Shown here: positions 36,527 through 45,905 of the stretch, one piece after another
Layout: every line of letters begins with the position of its first letter
Numbering within the stretch: the first letter of the stretch is position 1
Assembly: GCA_902587155.1 (NCBI GenBank)
Contig: CACIKE010000002.1
Location: 122,501 to 178,204, forward strand
Source of the DNA: an uncultured Pelagibacteraceae bacterium
GTDB lineage: Bacteria; Pseudomonadota; Alphaproteobacteria; Pelagibacterales; Pelagibacteraceae
Reading direction: 5' to 3'
DNA length: 55,704 nt
Position numbers and translations under genes: made by a program
Notes under the pieces: model-generated
Seen by the model: the letters and a program-made list of their open reading frames with translations, nothing else
Database searches by the model: none
Told to the model about the DNA's origin: nothing

Positions 36527-37636
36527 ATGAAATTTATTAAACAAATCGAACCATATTTTGATAAACAAGAACTTAAGTCTGTAACCAAAACCCTAAAATC
36601 AACATTTATCACAGAAGGAAATGAAACAAAAAAATTTGAAAAATTAGTAAGTAAAAAAATTAAAGTAAAAAATGTTATAGCATTAAGTAATTGGACATTA
36701 GGGCTTTACTCTTGTGCTAAAGCATTAGGTTTAAAAAGTGGTGATGAAATAATTGTACCAAATTTAACATTTGTCTCCTGTGTAACTTCTATGCTCATGG
36801 CAGGTTTAAAAGTTAAATTATGTGAGGTTAATTCATTGAATTATTCATTAGATTTAACACATGCTAAAAAACTTTTATCAAAAAAAACTAAAGCAATTAT
36901 GATAGTACATTTATTTGGGGAGTGTTCAGATATTCCAAGAATATTATCATTTGCCAAAAAGAATAAATTGAAAGTTATCGAAGATGCTGCTCAATCTTTT
37001 GGGGGAAAATTTAAGAATAAATATTTAGGAACTTACGGTGATATAGGAGGTTTTTCATTTTATGGTAATAAAACAATAACCACTGGAGAAGGTGGAGTTG
37101 CAGTTTGTAAATCTAAGAAATATGCAGACAAGATTAAGAGGTTAAAAAATTACGGACGACTTACCAAGGGATCTTACAAGCACGAGGAAATTGGATACAA
37201 TTTTAAGTTTAATGATTTAGCTGCTAGTATTGGTGTATCTCAGATAAATAAATTTAATGTAATAATAAAGAAAAAAAAATTTATAGATAATTTTTATAGA
37301 AAAAATTTAAAAAATATTAAACAAATTAAATTTAGTAAAAAATTAAGATACTCTAATCCTGTCTATTGGTTTACATCAATTCAAGTAATTAAAAAAAAGA
37401 AATTAAAAATATTTTTAAAAAAAAGAAATATCGAAACAAGAGATTTTTTTTATCCAATGCATTTACAAAAATGTTTTGTTAACATTAAGGATGTTATTTC
37501 TGAAAAATCTTTATATAAAAATTCTTTAAAATATTATCAAAATGGATTGTGCCTACCATCCTCTGCGAATCTCAATTTAGATCAACTAAATTATATAGTG
37601 AAAAATATAAAAAATTTCTATGAACTTAGGAATTGA
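36527..37636 (+). CDS. DegT/DnrJ/EryC1/StrS sugar aminotransferase
   Basis: The 369-residue protein has 'SNWTLGLYS' (54-62), 'DEIIVPNLTFVS' (73-84), 'EDAAQSFGGKFK' (152-163) and the PLP lysine in 'FYGNKTITTGEGG' (K182), close to the perosamine synthase-like form. It makes a 4-amino or similar sugar from a keto nucleotide sugar. It overlaps the following GT4 gene by 17 bases, suggesting that the sugar it makes is transferred by that enzyme. No dehydratase for its substrate lies right next to it; PseB or a distant gene may serve. Confidence 0.9.
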   Translation: MKFIKQIEPYFDKQELKSVTKTLKSTFITEGNETKKFEKLVSKKIKVKNVIALSNWTLGLYSCAKALGLKSGDEIIVPNLTFVSCVTSMLMAGLKVKLCEVNSLNYSLDLTHAKKLLSKKTKAIMIVHLFGECSDIPRILSFAKKNKLKVIEDAAQSFGGKFKNKYLGTYGDIGGFSFYGNKTITTGEGGVAVCKSKKYADKIKRLKNYGRLTKGSYKHEEIGYNFKFNDLAASIGVSQINKFNVIIKKKKFIDNFYRKNLKNIKQIKFSKKLRYSNPVYWFTSIQVIKKKKLKIFLKKRNIETRDFFYPMHLQKCFVNIKDVISEKSLYKNSLKYYQNGLCLPSSANLNLDQLNYIVKNIKNFYELRN

Positions 37637-38825
37637 TATTTCTTTTTTAAACACTTTAGAACAAAAACAAGGAGTTCATAGATATGCAATCGGCCTAATT
37701 AATGAATTATCAAATTTGGAAAATTTAAAGATTCAACTTTACACAAATAATAAAGTTTATAATGATGCTAGAAAAAAATTTTCCTCTAAAAATATTCAAA
37801 TTTATGAAATTAAAAACAAGTATTTTTTTTTTAAAAGAATATTTGATTACATCCTATTTTGTTTTGGGCTAATAAACATATATTTTTTTAAACTACATTA
37901 CGTCACAATCAATTTCTTTAACAGAAATAACAAAGATTTAATCGAGTCGAAATCTGACATAATATTATTCCTCAACTCTCAAGAAATTGCCTACAATTTT
38001 AGAATTAAAACAATAATTAATTTTCATGATCTCTTGCATAAAAAGTTTCCTGATTTTTTGTCGAAGAAAGAATTAGTATCTCGAGAATATTCATATCATA
38101 ACTCTGCAAAAAGCGCAGACTACTTGATAGCAAGTTCACTGTTTATGAAAAAGGAATTTTTAAATTTTTATAAATTTATTAAAAAAGATCAAGTTCTAAT
38201 TATGAGGGAAGGTATAGATAAAAAATTATTTAATTATAAAGATGCTTCTAACGGAAGAAAGATTAAGTTTAAAAACTTTTTATTTTATCCTGCTCAATTA
38301 TGGAAACACAAAAATCATATTTTGTTACTCAAAGCTTTCAAGGAAGTAAGTAAAAAAAATAAAGGACTGATGTTAATTTTATGCGGATCAAAAAAAAATA
38401 ATTATACAGAGATAATGAAATTTATCAAAAAAAACAACTTAATCCAAAAAGTAAAATATTTAGGAAATATTTCCCAAGCAAATTTATTATATTGTTATAA
38501 AAAATCCTTATTAGTAATCTTACCTTCATTATACGAGTCTAGTAGTCTTGTTGCATTGGAGTCTATCAAAATGAAAAAACCAATTATTTGTTCTGACATT
38601 GGACCAATGACCGAATTAAAAAATAAATTTAAATTTATTTATTTTAATGCTCATAGTTATACATCCTTAATTCATTCAATTAAATTTGCTCTTAAAAATA
38701 AGAATAAACTTAGAAAATATTCCCTTCAAAATTTAAATAATCTTGATAATTTTTCTTGGAATAGGACAACAGAAGTCTTAAAGAAAAAATTGATAAATTT
38801 AGAAAAAAGCTTAATAAAAAATTAA
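37620..38825 (+). CDS. Family 4 (GT-B) glycosyltransferase
   Basis: The 401-residue protein has a GT4 C-terminal domain: 'LFYPAQLWKHKNHILLLKAF', a 'YLGNISQANLLYCYKKS' strand and 'LPSLYESSSLVALESI', the retaining-type E-x7-E region. The N-terminus begins 'LGIDISFLNTLEQKQGVHRYA', an acceptor domain start typical of these enzymes. It overlaps the DegT gene before it by 17 bases and the convergent GT2 gene by 4. Donor is unknown. Confidence 0.9.
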   Translation: MNLGIDISFLNTLEQKQGVHRYAIGLINELSNLENLKIQLYTNNKVYNDARKKFSSKNIQIYEIKNKYFFFKRIFDYILFCFGLINIYFFKLHYVTINFFNRNNKDLIESKSDIILFLNSQEIAYNFRIKTIINFHDLLHKKFPDFLSKKELVSREYSYHNSAKSADYLIASSLFMKKEFLNFYKFIKKDQVLIMREGIDKKLFNYKDASNGRKIKFKNFLFYPAQLWKHKNHILLLKAFKEVSKKNKGLMLILCGSKKNNYTEIMKFIKKNNLIQKVKYLGNISQANLLYCYKKSLLVILPSLYESSSLVALESIKMKKPIICSDIGPMTELKNKFKFIYFNAHSYTSLIHSIKFALKNKNKLRKYSLQNLNNLDNFSWNRTTEVLKKKLINLEKSLIKN

Positions 38826-39568
38826 ATTTTTTTTAAAAAATTTTTAATTATTGCATTAACAAAAATCAAAATAATTAAAATTTTGTTTTGTTTATTTTTA
38901 ATTCTAATTTTTGTCTCTTCTTTCAAATGTTCATAAAATGATATACTTGATGAATATCCTCCACTCTGAACTTCACCCACCAGTTCATCAGCTTTAGTAA
39001 AACTTCCTTTAAACATGCCTGATTTAATCATTCTTAAATAAAAATCGTAATCTGATGAACATTTAAATTGAGTATCATAATATCCAATTTTCTCAATAAT
39101 TTCTCTTTTAATATAAAAGCCAGTTGAATGTGATGTTGCAAAATCAAAATTATAATAAATTCTTTTCGGATTATACCCATGTTTAATAATTTCAGTACCA
39201 AGATACTTTCTTAAAACAGTTCCAAAAACAAAGTCGCAGTTGTTTTGAAATTGTTTTTTTACATATTCAATTCCATTTGAATAAATAATATCCCCAGAAT
39301 TGCACATACCAATTATTTTGCCCCTAGATAACTTAATACCTTTATTCATTGCATCGTAAATTCCATCATCCTTTTCTGAAATAATCTTATGAATTTTGTG
39401 TTTGTATTTTTCTATAATTTTCAATGTGTTATCATCTGATTTTCCATCAATTATTATATACTCAATTTCATCAAAATTTTTTTGGTTTAAAATTGACATA
39501 ATTGTTTTTTCTAAATTTTTTTCATCATTTTTAACTACAGTAATAATGCTGAACTTGAATTGAGACAT
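38822..39568 (-). CDS. Family 2 glycosyltransferase (minus strand)
   Basis: The 248-residue protein starts 'FSIITVVKNDEKNLEKTI' (6-23), then 'IIDGKSDDNTLKII' and 'SEKDDGIYDAMNKGI', a form common in O-antigen GT2 enzymes of the WcaA type, and 'CNSGD' in place of a DxD. The C-terminus is hydrophobic and basic, fitting membrane association. It is a lone minus-strand gene whose stop overlaps the convergent GT4 gene by 4 bases. Its promoter must lie in the 32-base gap before the gene at 39601 or inside that gene. Confidence 0.9.
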   Translation of the reverse strand: MSQFKFSIITVVKNDEKNLEKTIMSILNQKNFDEIEYIIIDGKSDDNTLKIIEKYKHKIHKIISEKDDGIYDAMNKGIKLSRGKIIGMCNSGDIIYSNGIEYVKKQFQNNCDFVFGTVLRKYLGTEIIKHGYNPKRIYYNFDFATSHSTGFYIKREIIEKIGYYDTQFKCSSDYDFYLRMIKSGMFKGSFTKADELVGEVQSGGYSSSISFYEHLKEETKIRIKNKQNKILIILIFVNAIIKNFLKKI

Positions 39569-39600
39569 AAATTATTTTAATAGATGCCTATAGATATCAT

Positions 39601-40551
39601 ATGAATTTAATAAAAAAAATAATTAAGTATATATTATCCTTAGTGCTTGGTTATGAATACTATGAAAAAAAAATTTTTTTAGAGGGTATTAATTCATCTA
39701 AAATACAGAATAGAATTAAAAAAATTAACGATCTATCAGATTTAGAATTTTCTGTATTTTCTCAATGGGGAGATGATGGAATTATCAATTGGCTTATCGA
39801 AAATTTAAATATAAAAAAAAAAATTTTTGTCGAAATAGGAACTGAAAATTATAAGGAGTCAAATACTCGCTTCTTGCTAATGAAGAGAAATTGGACAGGT
39901 TATTTAATTGAGGGAAATAAAAATTCTACAGATGATATTAAAAAACAAAAAATCTATTGGAAATATGATTTAAATATTATTAATCAATATGTCGATAGAG
40001 AAAATATAAATTCTATATTAGGTAAACTCAATTTGCCAAAAGATATAGGTTTGTTGAGTCTTGATATTGACGGTATAGATTATTGGGTCTGGCAAAAAAT
40101 TAAAATAATTAAACCAGTTATCTTTATATGTGAATATAACGCTGTTTTAGGTGATATAAGATCTCTCACTGTTCCTTATACAAAAAATTTTGATAGAAAC
40201 AAATATCATCATTCTAATTTAGCTTTTGGAGCATCAATAAAAGCATTTCAAAAATTAGCCACAAATAAAGGTTATGTATTGATCGGAACTAATAGCAACG
40301 GTGTAAATGCATATTTTATTAGGAAAGAGTATTTTGTTAAAATTAAAAAAAAGATAAAAAATATTAAAAAATTTTCTTCAAAATTTAGAGAGTCTAGAAG
40401 TAACGATAATAGTAAAAGTTTTTTAAGAGGCACTAAAAGAATGAGAGAAATTGAGAATATAAAATTTATTGATTTAGATAAAAAAAAAATAATTTCATTG
40501 AAAAAAATTAAAAGAATTTACTCAAATAGTTGGAATAATTCTGATGATTGA
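39601..40551 (+). CDS. Conserved glycan-cluster protein, FkbM-like Rossmann fold, function unknown
   Basis: I cannot name a family with confidence for this 316-residue protein. It shows 'FSQWGDDGIINWL', 'IFVEIGTENYKESNTRFL' and 'YLIEGNKNST', which look like a Rossmann/SAM-like core, and 'LLSLDIDGIDYWVW', a segment resembling 'DIDGNDYW' in uncharacterised proteins of surface-sugar loci and the IDVEG of FkbM methyltransferases. It has no membrane segment beyond a weak N-terminal one (about 1-17). It overlaps the ABC exporter gene by 8 bases. Confidence 0.55.
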   Translation: MNLIKKIIKYILSLVLGYEYYEKKIFLEGINSSKIQNRIKKINDLSDLEFSVFSQWGDDGIINWLIENLNIKKKIFVEIGTENYKESNTRFLLMKRNWTGYLIEGNKNSTDDIKKQKIYWKYDLNIINQYVDRENINSILGKLNLPKDIGLLSLDIDGIDYWVWQKIKIIKPVIFICEYNAVLGDIRSLTVPYTKNFDRNKYHHSNLAFGASIKAFQKLATNKGYVLIGTNSNGVNAYFIRKEYFVKIKKKIKNIKKFSSKFRESRSNDNSKSFLRGTKRMREIENIKFIDLDKKKIISLKKIKRIYSNSWNNSDD

Positions 40552-42289
40552 TATTAAAAAGATTAAAATTGCCTTAAATAAACAAAATAAATCTTATGCA
40601 GTTATATTATTTTTTTTATGGTTAATTTTTACTTTTATGGAATTAATTGGCATTACCTCAATACCAATTTTCTTATCACTTCTTTTAGAAAGTGAAAACT
40701 CTTTTAAGCTACCTATTTTAAAAGATTACTTACTTTATTTTGGAGATTTAGAAAAAAAAGAAATACTATTATATTTTGTAGGTATAATAATCTTAATTTT
40801 TTTAATAAAAAATATATTCTTTGCTTTTCTAGTTTATTTTGAGCAAATGACCGCCAGATCCATTACATTGGATATAAAAAAAAGAACTTTCTCATATTAT
40901 TTTAGAAAACCATTTAAAGAGCAATTAAATAGTAATAGTTCAGATGTGATTAGAAAAATTACGTTAGACGCAGCAAATGCCGTAACATATGTGAATAGCT
41001 CTTTAACTTTATTTTTTCAATTAGTCCTAACATCATCTATAGCTCTTTATTTATTATACATAGACTTTTTTTTGACTATTACTATTTTAATGTTTTTTAT
41101 TCTAATTCTTTTAACTATTTATTTTTTTTCAAGTAAACGATTGTCACTATATGGTAAACTGAAGCAGAAATATGCGGGAGAGGGAATAAAAATAGTTAAT
41201 GAGGGAATAAATAATATAAAAGAAGTAATAATTTACAAAAAAATAAATTTTCTCAATTCCTTATATTCGAAATTACAAAAATATCAGCAGGACCAAGTAT
41301 TAAAAATCAGTATGTTTAAGAGATTGCCCAGGGGTATATATGAGCTATTAACAATAACTTTTATGATGTTTGTAGTCCTATTCAAAATATTTATTAACGA
41401 AGAAAGTGTTGAAAGTACAATTGTTTTTTTGACTTTAATTATAATTTCTCTTGCGAGAATATTACCCTCAATTAACCTTATAACATTAAATTTATCTAAT
41501 ATTAAGTCGACCGAGTATTCGTTCAACCTTATAACAAATAATTTTTTTGATTTAAAAAGATTTTATCAGACTGTAGATGGATCAAATTTAAAGGATAATA
41601 GTTTTAAATTTGTTAACAATATTAGTTTCAATCAAGTTTCTTTCAGATTTCATCATGATAAGCAATTATTGAATAATATAAGCTTCAAAATTGAAAAAAA
41701 TTCAATAATAGGAATTTTTGGTGAATCTGGCTCTGGCAAAAGTACAATTTTAAATTTATTAACAGGGTTATTAAAACCTACAAAAGGAAACATTTCGATT
41801 GATAAATTTGATTTAAAAGATGATAAGATCAAAGATCTTTGGCAAAATATTATAGGCTATATACCCCAAGATAACTTTTTATTAGATGATACAGTAAAAA
41901 AAAATATTATATTTTCAAATAAGTTTGAGGAAGTTAATCAAACTAATTTAGATAAAGCTATTTATCTTGCAAAAATTGATAAATTCATATCTTCCTTAAA
42001 AGATGGGATAGAAACTAAAATTGGAGATAGAGGTATCAATATATCTGGAGGACAAAGACAGAGAATAGGTATTGCTAGAGCCTTATATAATGATCCTGAG
42101 GTTTTAATTTTTGATGAAGCTACAAGTTCCTTGGATTTTGAGACTGAAAATGAAATATTAGATGAAATTTATGCTATTAAAAATAAGACAATAATTATGA
42201 TTTCTCATAATTTAGAGTCTTTAAACAGATGTCAAAAAATTTTAAAATTAAAAGATGGAATTGTATCAGATTTAAAATTTAATCAATAA
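40544..42289 (+). CDS. ABC exporter (MsbA/PglK-like), membrane and ATPase domains fused
   Basis: The 581-residue half-transporter has six predicted membrane segments in its first 320 residues and a complete nucleotide-binding domain: Walker A 'GESGSGKST' (about 392-400), signature 'NISGGQRQRIGIARAL' (about 500-515), Walker B 'VLIFDEATSSLD' (about 520-531) and H-loop 'IMISHN' (about 551-556). It likely works as a homodimer that flips lipid-linked oligosaccharide, as PglK does. No Wzx-type flippase was seen in the window, so this is the best candidate for glycan export. Confidence 0.92.
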   Translation: MIDIKKIKIALNKQNKSYAVILFFLWLIFTFMELIGITSIPIFLSLLLESENSFKLPILKDYLLYFGDLEKKEILLYFVGIIILIFLIKNIFFAFLVYFEQMTARSITLDIKKRTFSYYFRKPFKEQLNSNSSDVIRKITLDAANAVTYVNSSLTLFFQLVLTSSIALYLLYIDFFLTITILMFFILILLTIYFFSSKRLSLYGKLKQKYAGEGIKIVNEGINNIKEVIIYKKINFLNSLYSKLQKYQQDQVLKISMFKRLPRGIYELLTITFMMFVVLFKIFINEESVESTIVFLTLIIISLARILPSINLITLNLSNIKSTEYSFNLITNNFFDLKRFYQTVDGSNLKDNSFKFVNNISFNQVSFRFHHDKQLLNNISFKIEKNSIIGIFGESGSGKSTILNLLTGLLKPTKGNISIDKFDLKDDKIKDLWQNIIGYIPQDNFLLDDTVKKNIIFSNKFEEVNQTNLDKAIYLAKIDKFISSLKDGIETKIGDRGINISGGQRQRIGIARALYNDPEVLIFDEATSSLDFETENEILDEIYAIKNKTIIMISHNLESLNRCQKILKLKDGIVSDLKFNQ

Positions 42290-42322
42290 AATGTAATTTT
42301 TAATTAATTTTAATAATAATTT

Positions 42323-43048
42323 ATGAAAAAAAAAAAAGTAGTTATTACTGGAGGCGCTGGGGCTTTTGCTAAAAAATTTAAAGCTTTTAATAAAAAATTT
42401 CTAATTAAATTTCCAACTAAGTATGAGTTAAATATTTTAAGTTTGTCTCAAATTAAAAATTATATTAAAAAGTTTAAGCCAGATTATCTTATTCACAATG
42501 CTGCTCTCTCTAGACCGATGGATATTCATGAAAAAAATATTAATTTAAGTATAAAAAAAAATATTATAGGGACATGTAATATCGTGACAGTTTGTAACGA
42601 ATATAACGTCAAATTAATTTATTTTTCTACTAATTATGTTTATCCTGGAAAGAGGGGAAATTACAAAGAAACCGATCCTATATTACCATGCAATAATTAT
42701 GGTTGGTCGAAGTTAGGTGGTGAATGTGCGGTGCAAATGTATAAAAATTCTTTAATATTAAGATTGGCAATAACAAAATATCCCTTTAAACATAAAAAAG
42801 CATATACCAATGTTAAAAGTAGTTTTATTTATTATTCAGATGCAGCATCTATAGTTATGAAATTAATTAATCAAAAAGGAGTAATAAATATTGGAGGTAA
42901 AAGCCAAACAATATTTAATTTTGTAAAAGATAAAAAAAAAAAAATTTTTCCAATAATTTACGATTCTAAAATTCATTCAAGTTTGATACCAAAAAATTCA
43001 TCATTAAATTTATTAAAGATGAAAAAATTGATAAAAAAACAAAAATAA
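42323..43048 (+). CDS. SDR-family nucleotide-sugar reductase (RmlD-like)
   Basis: The 241-residue protein has an N-terminal 'VITGGAGAFAKKF' (7-19), 'PDYLIHNAALSRPMDIHE' (53-70), 'YFSTNYVYPG' (100-109) and the YxxxK pair in 'NYGWSKLGGE' (Y126, K130). The segment order fits the RmlD group that reduces 4-keto deoxysugars, although it is shorter than RmlD (about 290) and lacks the usual extra C-terminal substrate loop. It lies 33 bases after the ABC exporter. Substrate uncertain. Confidence 0.8.
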   Translation: MKKKKVVITGGAGAFAKKFKAFNKKFLIKFPTKYELNILSLSQIKNYIKKFKPDYLIHNAALSRPMDIHEKNINLSIKKNIIGTCNIVTVCNEYNVKLIYFSTNYVYPGKRGNYKETDPILPCNNYGWSKLGGECAVQMYKNSLILRLAITKYPFKHKKAYTNVKSSFIYYSDAASIVMKLINQKGVINIGGKSQTIFNFVKDKKKKIFPIIYDSKIHSSLIPKNSSLNLLKMKKLIKKQK

Positions 43049-43085
43049 GAGATTAAATTATAATGTAATAAATTGATTAAGTATT

Positions 43086-44045
43086 ATGAAAATATTGATA
43101 ACTGGTGTAGCTGGTTTTATAGGATTTAATTTTGCAAAATATCTTTTAAATAAAAATTTTACAATTTATGGAATAGACAATTTTGATGATTATTATTCAA
43201 TAAAATTTAAAGTTTTAAGATTAAAAGAATTAAAAAAAAAAGATAATTTTTTTTTCAAAAAAGTTGATATTACAAAAAAAAACGATTTAAAAAAATATTT
43301 CAAAAAAAAAAATTTTGATCTGATATTTCATTTTGCTGCCCAGGCAGGAGTTAGATACTCATTAATAAATCCAAAAAAGTATATAAAAGTAAATAAAGAA
43401 GGATTTGAAAATATAGTAAAAAACTCTAAGAATTTAAAAAATTTAAAAAGAATTTTTTACGCATCTTCTAGTTCAGTATATGGATCAAGAAAAAAATTTC
43501 CATCAAAAGAGAGTTCAAAATTAATTCCCCAAAGTGTCTATGCTCAAACAAAATTGCAAAATGAGTTATTCGCAAAAAAAACTTTAAAAGATAATAAATT
43601 TGATTTGATAGGTTTGAGGTTTTTTACAGTTTATGGAGAATGGGGTAGACCAGATATGTTTATTTTCAAGATACTTTTTGCACATAAAAATAATAAAGAT
43701 TTTTATTTAAATAATTTTGGTAATCATGAAAGGGATTTTACTTACATAAAAGACGTTGTAAAAATCTTAGAAAATTTAATTAAAATTAAAAATTTTAAAC
43801 ACAAAATTTTAAATGTTTGTTCTTCTAGACCTATAAATATCAAAAATTTAAGTGATTATTTGAAAAAAAATTTGAAAATAAAAAAAATTATTGAAATAAA
43901 AAAAAACAGTTATGATGTTAATAAGACCCATGGAGATAATAGTTTGTTAAAAAAATATTTAAAGTTAAAAAAATTTACAAATTTTAAAATAGGTCTCAAC
44001 AAAACAGTTAAGTGGTACTTGAAAAATAAAATATATAAATTGTGA
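43086..44045 (+). CDS. NAD-dependent epimerase/dehydratase, UDP-glucuronate 4-epimerase-like
   Basis: The 319-residue extended SDR has 'ITGVAGFIGFNF' (5-16), 'FHFAAQAGVRYSL' (81-93), 'YASSSSVYGS' (125-134), 'SVYAQTKLQNEL' (Y152, K156), 'RFFTVYGEWGRPDM' and 'HERDFTYIKDV'. The combination of 'AGVRYS' and 'YGEWGRPDM' is typical of UDP-glucuronate 4-epimerases, giving UDP-galacturonate. Its stop overlaps the next GT4 gene by 4 bases, so that enzyme may use the product. Confidence 0.85.
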   Translation: MKILITGVAGFIGFNFAKYLLNKNFTIYGIDNFDDYYSIKFKVLRLKELKKKDNFFFKKVDITKKNDLKKYFKKKNFDLIFHFAAQAGVRYSLINPKKYIKVNKEGFENIVKNSKNLKNLKRIFYASSSSVYGSRKKFPSKESSKLIPQSVYAQTKLQNELFAKKTLKDNKFDLIGLRFFTVYGEWGRPDMFIFKILFAHKNNKDFYLNNFGNHERDFTYIKDVVKILENLIKIKNFKHKILNVCSSRPINIKNLSDYLKKNLKIKKIIEIKKNSYDVNKTHGDNSLLKKYLKLKKFTNFKIGLNKTVKWYLKNKIYKL

Positions 44046-45157
44046 TAAAAAAGAAATTATTAATCTACTACCCATCTTTTGAAAGAGGAGGAGTTGAAGA
44101 GAACTTGAAAAATTTGATTAATACCTTCAGCTCAAAAGTAGATTTACATCTTATTTCATCTATTTCACAAAAAGATATTAAGGGAATTTCTAATAAGAAT
44201 TGTAAAATTTATAATGTCAAAAAAAGTCAAATTCTAAATTTTTTACCGTCTAGAATTAATTCTGCTTTATCATCAATGTTTTTACTTTTTAAATTAATTA
44301 AAAGACTAAAAAAGAAAAATTTAGTTGTACACTCTATGCAAAGTAATATAGCAGCAATTATAGTTTGCTTTATCGCAAATGCCAAAATAGTGATTAGAAA
44401 TTCTGAGGATCCTATCTACTCGACAATTTACTCAGAAAATAAAATTTTCTCTTTCTTTATTTTTTTTCTAAAAATAGTTTTTTATAACCTTTGTAATTGT
44501 ATAGTTACAAACTCATATGGTTCAAAAAAATCCTTAACAAAAATAGTGCTAAATAAAAATAAAATTGTAACTATTTATAATCCTTACCTAAAAAAAATTA
44601 ATAGGAAAAAATTTAAGAAAAAAAATATAATTATTAATATTGGTAGATTCCGCAAACAAAAAAATCAAATTTTGTTAATTAAAGCCTTTTATGAATTTTC
44701 TAAAATACACAAAAAATATAAACTTTTATTAATTGGCGATGGTATTTTAAAAAACAGATTACTTAGCGAAATATCAAATCTAGATTTAAATAACAAAGTT
44801 TTTTTACGTGGCTGGACAAATAATACCTTGAAATATGTTAAAAATGCCAAATTGTTTGTTTTTACATCATTATATGAAGGTTTGGGAAATGTATTAATAG
44901 ATGCAATAAATTATGATGTCCCATGTATCTCAACTAATTGTAAGAGTGGTCCAAAAGAAATACTATTAAATGGAAAAGGTGGGACCTTGTCAAAAAATAA
45001 TGATGTTTACGATCTATCACAAAAAATGATTTATTGTATTAAAAATTATAGTTTAGCAAAAAAAAAAAATAATATTTCAAAAAAACATTTAAAAAGATTT
45101 TTAATGAATGATAGGTCAAAAGATTATCAAAAATTGTTAATCAAATATATAAATTAG
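44042..45157 (+). CDS. Family 4 (GT-B) glycosyltransferase
   Basis: The 371-residue protein starts 'LLIYYPSFERGGVEENLKNL' and has the GT4 core: 'IINIGRFRKQKNQILLIKAF', 'LLIGDGILKNRL', 'VFLRGWTNNTLKYVKNAK' and 'FTSLYEGLGNVLIDAI' with the donor-phosphate Glu region. The start is GTG overlapping the previous stop. It shares its 'KNQILLIKAF' and 'KSGPKEILLNGKGG' blocks with the GT4 at 48865, so the two are probably paralogues. Confidence 0.92.
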   Translation: MIKKKLLIYYPSFERGGVEENLKNLINTFSSKVDLHLISSISQKDIKGISNKNCKIYNVKKSQILNFLPSRINSALSSMFLLFKLIKRLKKKNLVVHSMQSNIAAIIVCFIANAKIVIRNSEDPIYSTIYSENKIFSFFIFFLKIVFYNLCNCIVTNSYGSKKSLTKIVLNKNKIVTIYNPYLKKINRKKFKKKNIIINIGRFRKQKNQILLIKAFYEFSKIHKKYKLLLIGDGILKNRLLSEISNLDLNNKVFLRGWTNNTLKYVKNAKLFVFTSLYEGLGNVLIDAINYDVPCISTNCKSGPKEILLNGKGGTLSKNNDVYDLSQKMIYCIKNYSLAKKKNNISKKHLKRFLMNDRSKDYQKLLIKYIN

Positions 45158-45161
45158 TGAT

Positions 45162-45902
45162 ATGCCAGTAAGCATCATAATGCCTTTTTTTAAAAAGAGA
45201 GATTTTATCGAGTTATCACTGAATTCAGTGTTGAGTCAAACTTACCAAAATTTTGAGATAATAATTATTTATGATGATGAAAATCAAGATGACTATGAAT
45301 TTATTAAGAACTTCGAAAAAAAAGATAGAAGAATAAAGATCATTAAAAATGTTAAGAATTTAGGAGCTGGATTATCAAGAAATATTGGAATAGCAAATTC
45401 GAAATTTGAGCTTATAGCTTTTTTAGATTGTGATGATCTGTGGGAAAAAAATAAATTAAATGATCAAATAAATTTTATGAATGAAAATAATTACGAATTT
45501 TCATTTACATCATACGATATAATCAACAATGAAAATAAAATAATTGGAAAAAGGATTGCAAAAAGATACTTAAGTTTTAATGATTTAATTAAATCTTGTG
45601 ATATTGGTTTATCAACAGTCATGATGAAAAAAAAATTGATTGATGATAATTGTAAATTTGTATCCTTAATTACCAAAGAAGATTATGTTTTGTGGTTAAA
45701 TTTAGCTAAAAAAAATATAAAGTTTTACGGATTAGATCGTTCATTAACTCAATGGAGAAAATCAGAAAACTCTCTTTCCTCAAGTACATATCAAAAGTTA
45801 CTAGATGGATTTAAAGTTTATAATAAATATATGAGATATAATAAAATTCTTTCATTTCTGTACCTTTTTAGACTATCTTTTAATTACCTTCTTAAAAAAT
45901 AA
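45162..45902 (+). CDS. Family 2 glycosyltransferase
   Basis: The 246-residue protein begins 'VSIIMPFFKKRDFIELSL' and has 'VLSQTYQNFEIIII', 'GAGLSRNIGIA' and the metal motif in 'FLDCDDLWEKNKL'. It is a compact GT-A enzyme with no membrane anchor apart from a weakly hydrophobic C-terminus. It follows the GT4 gene by 4 bases and precedes the WecA-like gene by 3, so all three are probably co-translated. Confidence 0.92.
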   Translation: MPVSIIMPFFKKRDFIELSLNSVLSQTYQNFEIIIIYDDENQDDYEFIKNFEKKDRRIKIIKNVKNLGAGLSRNIGIANSKFELIAFLDCDDLWEKNKLNDQINFMNENNYEFSFTSYDIINNENKIIGKRIAKRYLSFNDLIKSCDIGLSTVMMKKKLIDDNCKFVSLITKEDYVLWLNLAKKNIKFYGLDRSLTQWRKSENSLSSSTYQKLLDGFKVYNKYMRYNKILSFLYLFRLSFNYLLKK

Positions 45903-45905
45903 AAA

